This document shows positions 9,010-15,935 of a stretch of 23,137 nucleotides of DNA, piece after piece. Numbering within the stretch: position 1 is the first letter of the stretch; every line of letters starts with the position of its first letter. The notes beneath the pieces were generated by a model. It was not told the origin of the DNA and made no database searches. It worked only from the letters and a program-made list of their open reading frames with translations. A program made the position numbers and the translations under genes. The stretch is taken from NCBI GenBank assembly GCA_900545035.1, contig UQXM01000013.1, positions 1 through 23,137 on the forward strand, written 5' to 3'. Origin of the DNA: an uncultured Fusobacterium sp. (GTDB lineage Bacteria > Fusobacteriota > Fusobacteriia > Fusobacteriales > Fusobacteriaceae).

Positions 9010-9299
9010 TAAATTGTCTCCCTTTTCGTTTGTAATAATTTCTAAATTGTATAACTGTTTATGAGTTTTTATACATGTAATTTTAGGAAAATTCTAAAAA
9101 ATTTTTACTTATTTTTTGTGATTTTTATTCAAAAATTATTGTAAATGTGATATTATTGAAGAAGCAAAAAAATGTATAATTAATCATAAGCATTTATACA
9201 CTTTTTTTCTTTTCCAAATTTTATCACAGCATATTACTTTATAGATTATAGCACAAAAAAATTTTTTATAAAAGATAATAAAACAAAAGGAGAGTGGAG
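9010..9299. other. Divergent intergenic region between the two Wzz-like genes
   Basis: 290 AT-rich bases holding the two ribosome binding sites and, presumably, both promoters. Several TATAAT-like boxes exist on each strand, but none has a convincing -35 partner, so I do not place a promoter. No small gene, terminator or clear operator palindrome is seen. Confidence 0.5.
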
Positions 9300-10634
9300 A
9301 TGAACTTAGAAAAAAAAGAATATATTCCTGAAGAATACAGGGATATCTATGAGGATGAAATTGACTTAAAAGAGTTATTTTTGGTTTTATGGAGAAATAA
9401 AATCAAAATAGCGGCAGCTGCATTTATCTGTATGGTGCTTGGATTTGGTGCAGGAAAAGTAAGCGGAGCAAAAAGTAAAAAATCGACTGTTGTGGTTGAA
9501 TATACTTATCCGGGAATAGAAGCAGGAAAAAGTCCTGACGGAAATACTCTTGGTTTGACTTACAGCCAGTTTAAAAATATTTTTATGATTAAAGATATTT
9601 TTCATAAAATGCCTGAACTTTCACAAGAAGGGCTTACTGAAGATGGAGTGTTGAACGGAATAAAAATTACTCCTGTTCTTCCTGAAGATTTAAAAAAAGG
9701 AGAGGTCTATTTTCCGAATAAATTTAATTATTCTTTAAAAATTTCAGGTACGAGTGAAAAAGATGAAGAAATTTTAAAAAATTTCATTGAAGTACAGAAA
9801 GATTATTTTAAAAGAAATTATGCAATATCTGCCCGTCTTCCTATTTTAGATTATGGAAAAAGTGTTACATATGATTATAAAGATATAATTTCAGTACTTA
9901 GCAATTCTCTGAACAGTGCTGTTTCTGCTTTGCAGAATATAGACCAAAATCTTATTTCTCTGGAAGATAAAGTAGAAGTACAGACAATTTTAAAAGAAAT
10001 GAAAATTTTAAAAGATATTAATCTTGCAAAAGCGGCAAATATGGTAGATGATTACAGGGTAACAAAAAATCCTGACGAACTTATGCTTAATTACAGACAA
10101 CAGCTGGAACAGCTGGGAATACAAAGAGAAAAAGTTTTGGGAAAAATAAATCAGCTTGAAACTATGGTAAAAACATATAAACCGGAAAACAGAAATGTTG
10201 TGGTTATGAGCAACGGAAATTCTGAAAAAATAAAAACAGATGATGAAAATTATTATACAGAATTTTTAAGACAGCTTGCTGCGGAAAAAATAAAACTTTC
10301 AGACATTGATGTGGAAATAAAATATATAAACAGAAAAATGAATCAGCAGACAAACAGCGATATGACAAAAGCTGATGAGGTAAATAAAGAATTAAAATTT
10401 ATAGCTGATACAATTAATGAAAAAACAGAAAAAATTAACAGTCTGACTGTAAAAAATTATAACAGAAAATATTCTGACATAATAAAAGTAACAGAAGCCG
10501 TAACAACAAAATCTTCTTCAAAAACTATGCTTATGACTTTAGCAGGACTTATTCTTGGAGGATTTTTAGGTGTATGTTATGTATTGATAGGAAACTTTAT
10601 TTTTGAAGAAAAGAAAAAAAGAAAAGATAAATAA
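9300..10634 (+). CDS. Wzz-like polysaccharide co-polymerase (long form)
   Basis: Second chain-length-determinant-like protein, 444 residues from the ATG at 9300. That start is preferred to an in-frame GTG at 9294, because AGGAG (9288-9292) is 7 bases before the ATG but almost touches the GTG. The N-terminal tail YEDEIDLKELFLVLWRNKIK resembles that of the divergent neighbour. TM1 lies near residues 37-55 and TM2 near 410-432. The periplasmic region contains extended coiled-coil stretches (about 180-300 and 320-390). The Pro motif before TM2 is weak or missing, so the match to classical Wzz is looser than for the gene at 8056. It ends inside a large palindrome, whose first inverted repeat includes its stop codon. 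The glycan partner is unknown. Confidence 0.65.
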   Translation: MNLEKKEYIPEEYRDIYEDEIDLKELFLVLWRNKIKIAAAAFICMVLGFGAGKVSGAKSKKSTVVVEYTYPGIEAGKSPDGNTLGLTYSQFKNIFMIKDIFHKMPELSQEGLTEDGVLNGIKITPVLPEDLKKGEVYFPNKFNYSLKISGTSEKDEEILKNFIEVQKDYFKRNYAISARLPILDYGKSVTYDYKDIISVLSNSLNSAVSALQNIDQNLISLEDKVEVQTILKEMKILKDINLAKAANMVDDYRVTKNPDELMLNYRQQLEQLGIQREKVLGKINQLETMVKTYKPENRNVVVMSNGNSEKIKTDDENYYTEFLRQLAAEKIKLSDIDVEIKYINRKMNQQTNSDMTKADEVNKELKFIADTINEKTEKINSLTVKNYNRKYSDIIKVTEAVTTKSSSKTMLMTLAGLILGGFLGVCYVLIGNFIFEEKKKRKDK

Positions 10635-10841
10635 GAAATAAAATTATCTAGAAAAAAATATCTGCTGTTTATATTGCTTGTTTCACTAAAAATGATTGCT
10701 CTGCATCTCAATAATCATAGTCGTTTGTCAACTCTTTGATTATTGGAACTCGGACTTTGTCCTCAAACATATCATTTTTCAGCGTTCAACTCGCGGCATA
10801 AACTACGCAGATATTTTTAATTTCGATAATTTTATTTCTTA
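10632..10841. repeat. 210-bp nested imperfect palindrome (MITE-like or structured repeat)
   Basis: The gap between two convergent genes is nearly one long inverted repeat. Perfect arms are 10632-10648 with 10825-10841 (17 bp), 10654-10665 with 10807-10818 (12 bp), 10667-10672 with 10798-10803 (6 bp), 10688-10696 with 10771-10779 (9 bp) and 10709-10717 with 10737-10745 (9 bp). A small GGAC/GTCC hairpin lies at 10753-10762. The interior is richer in G+C than surrounding intergenic DNA. It could end transcription from both sides. Its length and terminal repeats resemble a miniature transposable element, but I see no clear target-site duplication and no second copy here. Confidence 0.7.
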
Positions 10842-10865
10842 ATTACTTGGCAAAAATCAATGGAA

Positions 10866-12176
10866 TTAAATTAATAAGTTTACAACTGAAAGTATTCCTA
10901 TTACCCACATAGTAAGGGAAATCTTTTTGAAATCCAAACACACTGCATTTATTATGATGTAAGAAATAAATCCAAAACTTAATCCTATTGCAATACTGTG
11001 TGTCATCGGCATAAATATGATTGTCATAAATGCAGGAATTGATTCTTTCATATTTGACAAATCAAGATGAGCAACATTTCTGAACATAAATATTCCAACT
11101 ATAACAAGAGCAGGAGCTACTGCGAATACAGGAATAGCTTCTACGATAGGAGCAATGAAAAGTGCCAGCAGGAAAAATAATCCTGTAAAAATAGAAGCAA
11201 GCCCTGTTTTTGCTCCAACTTTTATACCGGCGATTGATTCTCCGTAAGTTGTAACTGTACTTGTTCCAAGAAGAGCTCCGATAATTGTAGATGAACAGTC
11301 GGCAAGAAGCATTCTTCCCAATCCTTTTTTTCTTTCCTCTTCATTTCTGAATTTTACCTCTTTGTATGTAAACATCAGAACACTCAAGGAATCAAACAAA
11401 TCAATAAACATGAATGAAAAAATAGCTCCCAGAAGGCTTACTTTCATAACACCGAAAACATTAAGCTTAAACATTAAAGGTGCCATGCTTGGAGGAGATG
11501 AAAGAAGCTGTGCAGGCATATCCACTTCTCCCATAAACATTCCGACAATTGAAATGATTATGATACTGATTAATACTCCGCCTTTTACATTTTTCATATC
11601 AAGAATATACATTAAAAATAATCCTGCAAGAGAAAGAGCTACAGGAACTGTAATCGGAGCAATTTTTACAAGAGTTTCAGGGTTTGCTTCAATAATTCCC
11701 ATACTTTTTAATCCAATTAATGAAAGGAAAAGTCCTATTCCAACTGTTGCTGCTGTTGAAAGTTGTTGAGGAATAGAATTGATTATTTTTTCTCTCACTC
11801 CGCAGACTGCCAAAATAAGATAAAATACTCCAGAAAAGAAAACAACTCCAAGAGCATCCTGCCAAGGAATACCGTTACCTTTTACAAGTGTGAAAGTAAA
11901 GAATGCATTAAGTCCTACTCCCGGTGCAAGAGAAATAGGTACATTTCCTAAAATTCCTCCAAGAAAAGAACCGATTGCAGTGGCAACACAAGTTACAGTA
12001 ACAAGAGCTCCTTTATCCATTCCTGTAAGAGAAAGCACAGCAGGGTTTACAAATATGATGTAAGAAATAGTTAAGAATGTAGTAAGCCCCCCAAAAAATT
12101 CACCTCTTATACTTCCGCCTCTTTCGGAGATAAGAAATTTTTCATCAAGAAATTTTACAAATCCATTTTGCGACAT
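10866..12176 (-). CDS. NCS2-family purine permease (AzgA/PbuG-type guanine/hypoxanthine/adenine transporter)
   Basis: Inner-membrane nucleobase:cation symporter of 436 residues with 12-14 hydrophobic segments. The N-terminal motif GGLTTFLTISYIIFVNP, followed by SLAPGVGLNAFFTF, is characteristic of the AzgA-like branch of NCS2 (PbuG, PbuO, GhxP), which imports guanine, hypoxanthine or adenine rather than xanthine or uracil. The second-half segment TSTVTTYGESIAGIKVGAKTGLAS fits the family's substrate-site helix region. It lies 81 bases behind a CDA-fold deaminase on the same strand, so the two probably form an uptake-plus-deamination unit. The start ATG has a GGGGGA-type site about 12 bases upstream. 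The exact base transported cannot be read from sequence. Confidence 0.85.
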   Translation of the reverse strand: MSQNGFVKFLDEKFLISERGGSIRGEFFGGLTTFLTISYIIFVNPAVLSLTGMDKGALVTVTCVATAIGSFLGGILGNVPISLAPGVGLNAFFTFTLVKGNGIPWQDALGVVFFSGVFYLILAVCGVREKIINSIPQQLSTAATVGIGLFLSLIGLKSMGIIEANPETLVKIAPITVPVALSLAGLFLMYILDMKNVKGGVLISIIIISIVGMFMGEVDMPAQLLSSPPSMAPLMFKLNVFGVMKVSLLGAIFSFMFIDLFDSLSVLMFTYKEVKFRNEEERKKGLGRMLLADCSSTIIGALLGTSTVTTYGESIAGIKVGAKTGLASIFTGLFFLLALFIAPIVEAIPVFAVAPALVIVGIFMFRNVAHLDLSNMKESIPAFMTIIFMPMTHSIAIGLSFGFISYIIINAVCLDFKKISLTMWVIGILSVVNLLI

Positions 12177-12257
12177 TTTAAAATTTTCCCCCTATAAAAT
12201 TCTTAAATAATATCTTAAAAATATTCTATGAATATCATAATCCTAAATTATTTATTT

Positions 12258-12749
12258 TTATTTGTTCCAATATCCGATATGAGCTCTTGCAATATCTTTG
12301 GCAAGCTGTTCGTCAGCAATAGGTCCGATTACTTCGATAGGTTTTTGTCCTTTTGCAAGTATTTCTCTGCAAGGCATATCAAATGTAGGGTTATCTTCGT
12401 CAGCTCCTGTCAATGCCAAAAGTTCTTTTTCACTTATTCCGTAAACTATTCTTCCTACATTTCCCCAGTAAATAGCACCTGTACACATACAGCAAGGTTC
12501 AGCTGTTGAATAAAGAGTGCAGTCCCATAAAAATTCTCTTGAATAAAGTTTTACAGCTTTTCTCATTGCAGTTGTTTCAGCATGTCCTGTACATTCTTTT
12601 TCAGTAACTTCGATGTTTCCTGATTCAACTATGATGTTTCCCTCTTTGTCAACAATCAAAGCTCCGAATGGGTGGTTTCCTGATGCAACAGATTCATCAG
12701 CAATTTCAATACATCTTCTGATGTATTTTTCATGGTCTAAATTTGTCAT
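12258..12749 (-). CDS. CDA-fold nucleoside/nucleobase deaminase (guanine deaminase-like)
   Basis: Zinc-dependent hydrolytic deaminase of 163 residues. The signature is complete: HAE at residues 56-58 (His zinc ligand, Glu proton shuttle) and PCCMC at 85-89 (zinc cysteines C86 and C89), followed by GAIYWGNVGRIVYG. Length and layout fit the GuaD/TadA superfamily. TadA tRNA deaminase is less likely because the gene is paired with a purine permease and the C-terminal half lacks the usual TadA tail. Guanine to xanthine is the best guess; other purine or pyrimidine substrates remain possible. Translation starts at an ATG with AGGAGGA eight to nine bases upstream. The gene has its own promoter and a structured leader with a terminator upstream, which implies regulated transcription. 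It heads a two-gene unit with the permease. Confidence 0.8.
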   Translation of the reverse strand: MTNLDHEKYIRRCIEIADESVASGNHPFGALIVDKEGNIIVESGNIEVTEKECTGHAETTAMRKAVKLYSREFLWDCTLYSTAEPCCMCTGAIYWGNVGRIVYGISEKELLALTGADEDNPTFDMPCREILAKGQKPIEVIGPIADEQLAKDIARAHIGYWNK

Positions 12750-12782
12750 AATGTTTTCTCCTCCTGAAAAATAATTTAAAAA

Positions 12783-12807
12783 TAAAAAAGCAGCCTTTCG
12801 GGCTGCT
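12783..12807 (-). terminator. Intrinsic terminator in the leader of the deaminase gene
   Basis: On the minus strand AGCAGCC (12807-12801) pairs with GGCTGCT (12795-12789) around a five-base CGAAA loop and is followed by six T. It stands about 40 bases before the deaminase start and downstream of that gene's promoter, so it is either a conditional attenuator or the end of an independent small RNA. Confidence 0.8.
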
Positions 12808-12900
12808 GTGTTAATAAATTTATCTGCACACTTCGACCCTGCAAGATGAGCAGTTTTACATTACCTGCCTAACGAGTTTCTTGTGGTCGCCGTGATACAT
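12785..12900 (-). promoter_or_regulatory. Structured leader RNA with terminator, riboswitch-like, in front of the deaminase-permease operon
   Basis: Read on the minus strand, the transcript folds into stacked helices: CGACC (12889-12885) with GGTCG (12838-12834); CAAGA (12883-12879) with TCTTG (12846-12842); GGCAG (12869-12865) with CTGCT (12853-12849, one G-U) closing an 11-base loop. A large internal loop, AACTCGTTA, sits between the last two. Downstream is the terminator at 12783-12807. Its strands AGCAG and CTGC could instead pair with CTGCT and GCAG of the third helix, so the fold could switch. It does not show the purine riboswitch core and I cannot assign it to another class. Its place before a purine-type operon suggests, but does not prove, a purine-related ligand. 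Confidence 0.5.
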
Positions 12901-12905
12901 ATTTT

Positions 12906-12934
12906 ATATTATAAAATTTTTTTAAAATTGTCAA
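12906..12934 (-). promoter_or_regulatory. Promoter of the deaminase-permease operon
   Basis: A perfect TTGACA on the minus strand (12934-12929) lies just past the trpS stop codon. Candidate -10 boxes are TATAAT (12913-12908, spacer 15) or TAATAT (12911-12906, spacer 17). Transcription would begin near 12900, exactly where the structured leader begins. Confidence 0.6.
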
Positions 12935-12941
12935 TTAAAAT

Positions 12942-13922
12942 TTATCTGTAAATATTTCCCATTAATCCCACAATTTTTTTTGCTTCTGCAATTTTCTTGC
13001 TTGCTATTGCACGAGCTTTTTTTGCTCCCTCTGCAAGAATCTGTTCAACAAGTTCGGGGTTTTTGGCAAGTTCTTCTCTTCTTGCACGAGCCTCTCCGAA
13101 ATAATTTAAGATTGCTTCAAGAAGTTCTTTTTTTGCATGTCCGTATCCGTAATTTCCTGCCATAAATTTGTTTCTCATCGCCTCTACTTGTTCAGGTGTT
13201 GCGAATAATTTATAAAGAGTTGTGATATTATTGTCAGGATTTTTTGGTTCTTCAAGAGGAGTAGAATCTGTTACAATACTCATAACTTGTTTTTTAAGAA
13301 CATTTTTTGGTGCAAACATATTGATTACATTTCCGTAAGATTTACTCATCTTTTGTCCGTCTGTTCCCGGAACAACAGCAAGACTTTCTATAATCATAGG
13401 TTCAGGCAGTTTGAAAAAGTCAACATTGTACTGCTGATTAAATTTCATTGCAATATCTCTTGCAAATTCAAGATGTTGTTTTTGGTCTTTTCCAACAGGA
13501 ACAACATCGGAATCATATATTAAAATATCAGCCGCCATAAGAATCGGATAAGTTAAAAGTCCTGTATTTGGAAAAAATCCTTTTGCAATTTTATCTTTGT
13601 AAGAATGTCCTCTTTCCATAAGTCCTACAGGTGTTACATTGGCAAGAAGCCATGAAAGCTCCACATGTTCAGGTACATCTGATTGAAGGAACAGAGTTGA
13701 TTTTGCAGGGTCAAGTCCCAGTGCAAGATAATCAAGAATAATATTTTTTGTGCTTTCTCTCAAAAGTTCAGGGTCTGTAAGAGATGTAAGAGAGTGGTAA
13801 TCTGCCACAAAATAAAATCCTTCCACTTTATCCTGGTTTTCAATAAATTGTTTCATTGCTCCGAAATAGTTTCCAAGATGAAGAGTTCCGCTTGGCTGAA
13901 TTCCAGATAAACTTCTTTTCAT
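12942..13922 (-). CDS. trpS: Tryptophanyl-tRNA synthetase
   Basis: Class I aminoacyl-tRNA synthetase that charges tRNA-Trp. It has 326 residues, the compact bacterial length. The HIGH-type motif is in SGIQPSGTLHLGNYFGAMKQ (TLHLGN, about residues 13-18) and KMSKS is at 191-195 within DGQKMSKSYGNVI. The Rossmann-fold middle includes PILMAADILIYDSDVVPVGK and the C-terminal helical bundle is complete. The ATG has a strong AGGAGG site. The upstream leader of about 90 bases holds a short hairpin but no T-box. It appears to be a single-gene transcription unit. Confidence 0.97.
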   Translation of the reverse strand: MKRSLSGIQPSGTLHLGNYFGAMKQFIENQDKVEGFYFVADYHSLTSLTDPELLRESTKNIILDYLALGLDPAKSTLFLQSDVPEHVELSWLLANVTPVGLMERGHSYKDKIAKGFFPNTGLLTYPILMAADILIYDSDVVPVGKDQKQHLEFARDIAMKFNQQYNVDFFKLPEPMIIESLAVVPGTDGQKMSKSYGNVINMFAPKNVLKKQVMSIVTDSTPLEEPKNPDNNITTLYKLFATPEQVEAMRNKFMAGNYGYGHAKKELLEAILNYFGEARARREELAKNPELVEQILAEGAKKARAIASKKIAEAKKIVGLMGNIYR

Positions 13923-13948
13923 AAAAAATCCTCCTAAAAATTATACAA

Positions 13949-13970
13949 AGCCTGTGAAATATTACAGGCT
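13949..13970 (-). other. Hairpin in the 5' leader of trpS
   Basis: Seven perfect pairs (13949-13955 with 13964-13970) with an 8-base loop lie about 27 bases upstream of the trpS start. The following T-rich stretch is interrupted (TTTGTATAATTTTT), so it is a weak terminator at best. Function is unclear. Confidence 0.5.
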
Positions 13971-14021
13971 GAAAATTTATATTATCAATTGCAATATATT
14001 ATAAAATAAATTCGTATCTCT

Positions 14022-14050
14022 AATATAACATTATATTTTTTATTTATCAA
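14022..14050 (-). promoter_or_regulatory. Promoter of trpS
   Basis: On the minus strand TTGATA (14050-14045) and TATATT (14027-14022) are 17 bases apart, and the -10 box has the extended TGT element in front. This predicts a start near 14015 and a 5' leader of about 90 bases. Confidence 0.5.
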
Positions 14051-14090
14051 TAAATTTTTAAATATAACGGGAATTTATTCTTAAACTTTA

Positions 14091-14119
14091 TTGCCAAAAG
14101 ATAAAATATTTTTTATAAT
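14091..14119 (+). promoter_or_regulatory. Promoter of the ROK glucokinase gene
   Basis: TTGCCA (14091-14096) and TATAAT (14114-14119) with a 17-base spacer; predicted start near 14126, only about 27 bases before the ATG. GGAGGG at 14138-14143 is the ribosome binding site. Confidence 0.65.
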
Positions 14120-14152
14120 ATATTAAAAACAATAGGCGGAGGGCAGAAAGCT

Positions 14153-15100
14153 ATGAAATATATTGCCGGTGTGGATATAGGCGGAACAAATACCAAAATT
14201 GGAATTTTGGACGAAAACGGAGAAATTCTTGTGAAAGAAAGCATTAAAACTCTTTCAATGGAGGGTGCCGAAAAAACAATGACAAGAATATGGGAAAAAA
14301 TAAAAGAACTTATGAGCTCTGTAAATATTGATGAAGCAGATCTTAAAGGTGTGGGAATGGGAATACCCGGACCTGTTACAGATAAAAAAATAGTAGGATT
14401 TTTTGCAAACTTTCCTTGGGAAAGAAATCTTAACATTTCACAAATGTTTGAAATTATAAGCGGAAAAACTACAAGGCTTGATAATGATGTTAATGTTATT
14501 GCTCTTGGAGAAGCAAGATACGGAGCGGGAAAAGGTTCGAAATCAAGTATAACAATTGCTCTGGGAACAGGAATAGGCGGAGGAATTTATGTTGACGGAA
14601 ATCTTATTTCAGGAGCAACAGGTGCAGGCGGAGAAGTGGGACACATGAAACTTGTGAAAGACGGAAAACTTTGCGGCTGCGGACAGAGAGGATGTTTTGA
14701 AGCTTATGCTTCTGCAACGGGAATAGAGAGAGAAGCTGTATCAAGACTTCTTGTGAATAAAACAAATCTTTTATATGAAAAAATAAACGGAGATATAAGC
14801 AGACTTGAAGCAAAAGATGTTTTTGATGCTGCAAAAGAGGGAGATTCTTTTTCTCTTGAAATTGTAGATTATGAAGCTGAATATCTTGCAATGGGAATAG
14901 GAAACATATTAAATATCATAAATCCGGAAAGAGTAATACTTGGAGGAGGAGTTGCTCAGGCAGGAGACATTCTTCTTGACAGAGTAAAAGAAAAACTTCC
15001 GAAATATGCTCTTGCAGTAACTCTTAATAATTTTAATATTGTTTTGGGAACTTTGGGAAATGATGCAGGAATAAAAGGAGCGGCAGCTCTTATAGATTAA
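14153..15100 (+). CDS. glcK: ROK-family glucokinase
   Basis: ATP-dependent sugar kinase of 315 residues, most likely glucose to glucose-6-phosphate. The N-terminal phosphate motif is DIGGTNTKIG (residues 8-17). The catalytic Asp is D112 in RLDNDVNV, the sugar-binding region is GATGAGGEVGHM (with H164), and the ROK zinc motif is CGCGQRGCFE (C174, C176, C181). The adenosine motif ILGGGVAQAG lies near residue 263. There is no N-terminal helix-turn-helix, so it is a kinase and not a ROK repressor. An N-acetylmannosamine or fructose kinase of the same family is possible; the E-x-GH set and length favour glucokinase. It is followed, 87 bases later, by a PTS EIIA gene with its own -10 box, so the pair may be only loosely linked. 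Confidence 0.85.
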   Translation: MKYIAGVDIGGTNTKIGILDENGEILVKESIKTLSMEGAEKTMTRIWEKIKELMSSVNIDEADLKGVGMGIPGPVTDKKIVGFFANFPWERNLNISQMFEIISGKTTRLDNDVNVIALGEARYGAGKGSKSSITIALGTGIGGGIYVDGNLISGATGAGGEVGHMKLVKDGKLCGCGQRGCFEAYASATGIEREAVSRLLVNKTNLLYEKINGDISRLEAKDVFDAAKEGDSFSLEIVDYEAEYLAMGIGNILNIINPERVILGGGVAQAGDILLDRVKEKLPKYALAVTLNNFNIVLGTLGNDAGIKGAAALID

Positions 15101-15145
15101 AAAATTTTTTAAAAAATTAAAAATATTTTATTCTTTTCAAATATA

Positions 15146-15154
15146 TGGTATAAT
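15146..15154 (+). promoter_or_regulatory. Extended -10 promoter of the EIIA gene
   Basis: TGG-TATAAT at 15146-15154. No good -35 hexamer is present at 16-18 bases, so this would rely on the extended -10 element. It lies 34 bases before the EIIA start codon. Confidence 0.4.
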
Positions 15155-15187
15155 TATAATGGACAAAGTGCTGGGAGATGATACTTT

Positions 15188-15631
15188 ATGTTAGAAAAAA
15201 ATATAAGAGAAAAAGTTGTTATTGTTGATAAAATTGAAAATTGGGAAAATGCAATAAAACTTGCGGCAAAACCTTTGCTTCTTGATAATTCCATAACAGA
15301 AAATTATGTGAGAGCAATGGTAAATAATGTAAAAAAATTTGGAGCATATATTGTAATAAATGATGTTCTTGCTTTGGCACATTCACGCCCTGAGGATGGG
15401 GTAAACAGAAATTGTCTTTCTTTGTTGAAAATAAATGAGGGAGTAGTTTTTGATGAAGCACTGGGAAGCAGAGTGTATTTGATTTTTGTTTTGGGAGCTG
15501 TAAACAACAGCAGCCATATGGATATACTTTTAAAACTTATGGAAATAATAGACAATGAAAGCCTTATAAAAAAACTTACAGAGGCTGTAAGCATAAATGA
15601 AATTACAGAACTTCTGGAAGAAGTAATATAA
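15188..15631 (+). CDS. Orphan PTS EIIA component (fructose/mannitol/ascorbate-type, EIIA-2)
   Basis: Cytoplasmic phosphocarrier domain of 147 residues that takes phosphate from HPr on a histidine. The active site is H65 in ALAHSRPEDGVNRNCLSLLKI, matching the HxRP-x-xGV pattern of the ascorbate/fructose EIIA group (UlaC-like). The rest follows the fold, including the VYLIFVLGAVNNSSHMDILLKL segment typical of EIIA-2 (...APxxxxHLxxLxxL). There is no EIIB or EIIC partner in the window, so it either serves a permease elsewhere or works as a regulatory phosphocarrier. The start has GGGAG about ten bases upstream. No terminator is evident before the putP promoter. Confidence 0.8.
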   Translation: MLEKNIREKVVIVDKIENWENAIKLAAKPLLLDNSITENYVRAMVNNVKKFGAYIVINDVLALAHSRPEDGVNRNCLSLLKINEGVVFDEALGSRVYLIFVLGAVNNSSHMDILLKLMEIIDNESLIKKLTEAVSINEITELLEEVI

Positions 15632-15647
15632 AATTTTATAAAAAAAT

Positions 15648-15676
15648 TTGACAAGTTAATAAAAAATATGTATAAT
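15648..15676 (+). promoter_or_regulatory. Consensus sigma-70 promoter of the putP leader
   Basis: TTGACA (15648-15653), a 17-base spacer and TATAAT (15671-15676): a perfect match to both consensus boxes, the best promoter in the window. Transcription should start near 15683, giving a leader of roughly 250 bases up to the attenuator. Such a strong promoter fits a gene controlled mainly after initiation. Confidence 0.85.
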
Positions 15677-15714
15677 CCAATTTATAAAAATAAAAAAATT
15701 AAAAGGAGATAAAA

Positions 15715-15765
15715 ATGTCAGCAAAAGTTTTACTTTCAATGGTTAATAACCCCATGGTTCCGTAG
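15715..15765 (+). CDS. 16-residue leader peptide of putP (candidate ribosome-pausing peptide)
   Basis: ATG with AAAAGGAGA five to ten bases upstream, then MSAKVLLSMVNNPMVP and TAG. The two prolines are at residues 13 (CCC) and 16 (CCG, right before the stop); neighbouring genes mostly use CCT for proline. The position is typical of an attenuator leader peptide: just after the transcription start, and followed at once by alternative RNA helices and a terminator upstream of a proline transporter. A C-terminal Pro before the stop also resembles TnaC, where termination is slow. Codons 10-11 and codon 15 through the stop overlap sequence complementary to 15836-15851, so a ribosome here would directly change the RNA fold. 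Translation is inferred from the ribosome binding site and context, not from homology. Confidence 0.7.
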   Translation: MSAKVLLSMVNNPMVP

Positions 15766-15768
15766 AAG

Positions 15769-15935
15769 GAATTTGTGTTTGTGAGTTTTTCATAGATGCA
15801 AATTCATTTTGTGATTAAGACGGATTGAATTTGCGTCTATGGAACTTAACCTAAAAGAAAACAAAAACATTTTTATTTCTTAAATGATTAAGACCATTCA
15901 GACGCATGAAAGTGTGTTTTGAATGGTCTTTTTGT
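15769..15935 (+). promoter_or_regulatory. putP attenuator: chain of mutually exclusive helices
   Basis: Directly visible pairings. Segment 1 with 2: 15769-15783 with 15791-15805, 15 continuous pairs, four of them G-U. Segment 2 with 3: 15791-15806 with 15826-15841, 16 pairs, one G-U, extendable by three. Segment 3 with 4: 15832-15849 with 15888-15906, 16 Watson-Crick pairs interrupted by a two-base bulge (15898-15899) and a small internal loop. Segment 4 with 5: 15890-15900 with 15920-15930, the terminator. The peptide end (15757-15766) can also pair with 15836-15845, next to 15741-15746 with 15846-15851. Adjacent pairings exclude each other, so 1:2 favours 3:4 (read-through) and 2:3 favours 4:5 (stop). 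This is attenuator architecture; the trigger, probably proline availability, is inferred. Confidence 0.75.
15890..15935 (+). terminator. Conditional intrinsic terminator upstream of putP
   Basis: Eleven perfect pairs (15890-15900 with 15920-15930) capped by an inner stem (15902-15907 with 15912-15917) and a GAAA tetraloop, followed by TTTTGTTTT. It lies inside the putP transcript, upstream of the small ORF and putP, so it must be bypassed for expression. Confidence 0.85.

Noticed and set aside
9294..9299. GTG start for the long Wzz-like gene
   Set aside because: The AGGAG site is only one base from this GTG but seven from the ATG at 9300.
10746..10775. Hammerhead-ribozyme-like GAGGAC...GTCCGA segment on the minus strand inside the palindrome
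   Set aside because: The small GAC/GTC hairpin resembles hammerhead stem II, but the invariant CUGAUGA and GAAA core bases are not present around it.
12785..12900. Guanine/adenine riboswitch before the deaminase-permease operon
   Set aside because: The expected three-way junction core (TATA...TTTCTACC...GACTATA type) is absent on either strand. The element is reported as unassigned.
13923..14020. T-box or tryptophan attenuator in front of trpS
   Set aside because: The leader is too short, there is no T-box consensus, and the one hairpin is followed by an interrupted T-rich stretch. No leader peptide with Trp codons is seen.
14105..15120. Simple AT palindromes such as AAAAAATTTTTT as terminators after the glucokinase gene
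   Set aside because: They lack a G+C stem and are expected by chance in DNA this AT-rich.
15788..15844. The long hairpin 15791-15806/15826-15841 as a terminator
   Set aside because: It is the longest stem in the putP leader, but no T-run follows it. It fits better as the helix that competes with the antiterminator.
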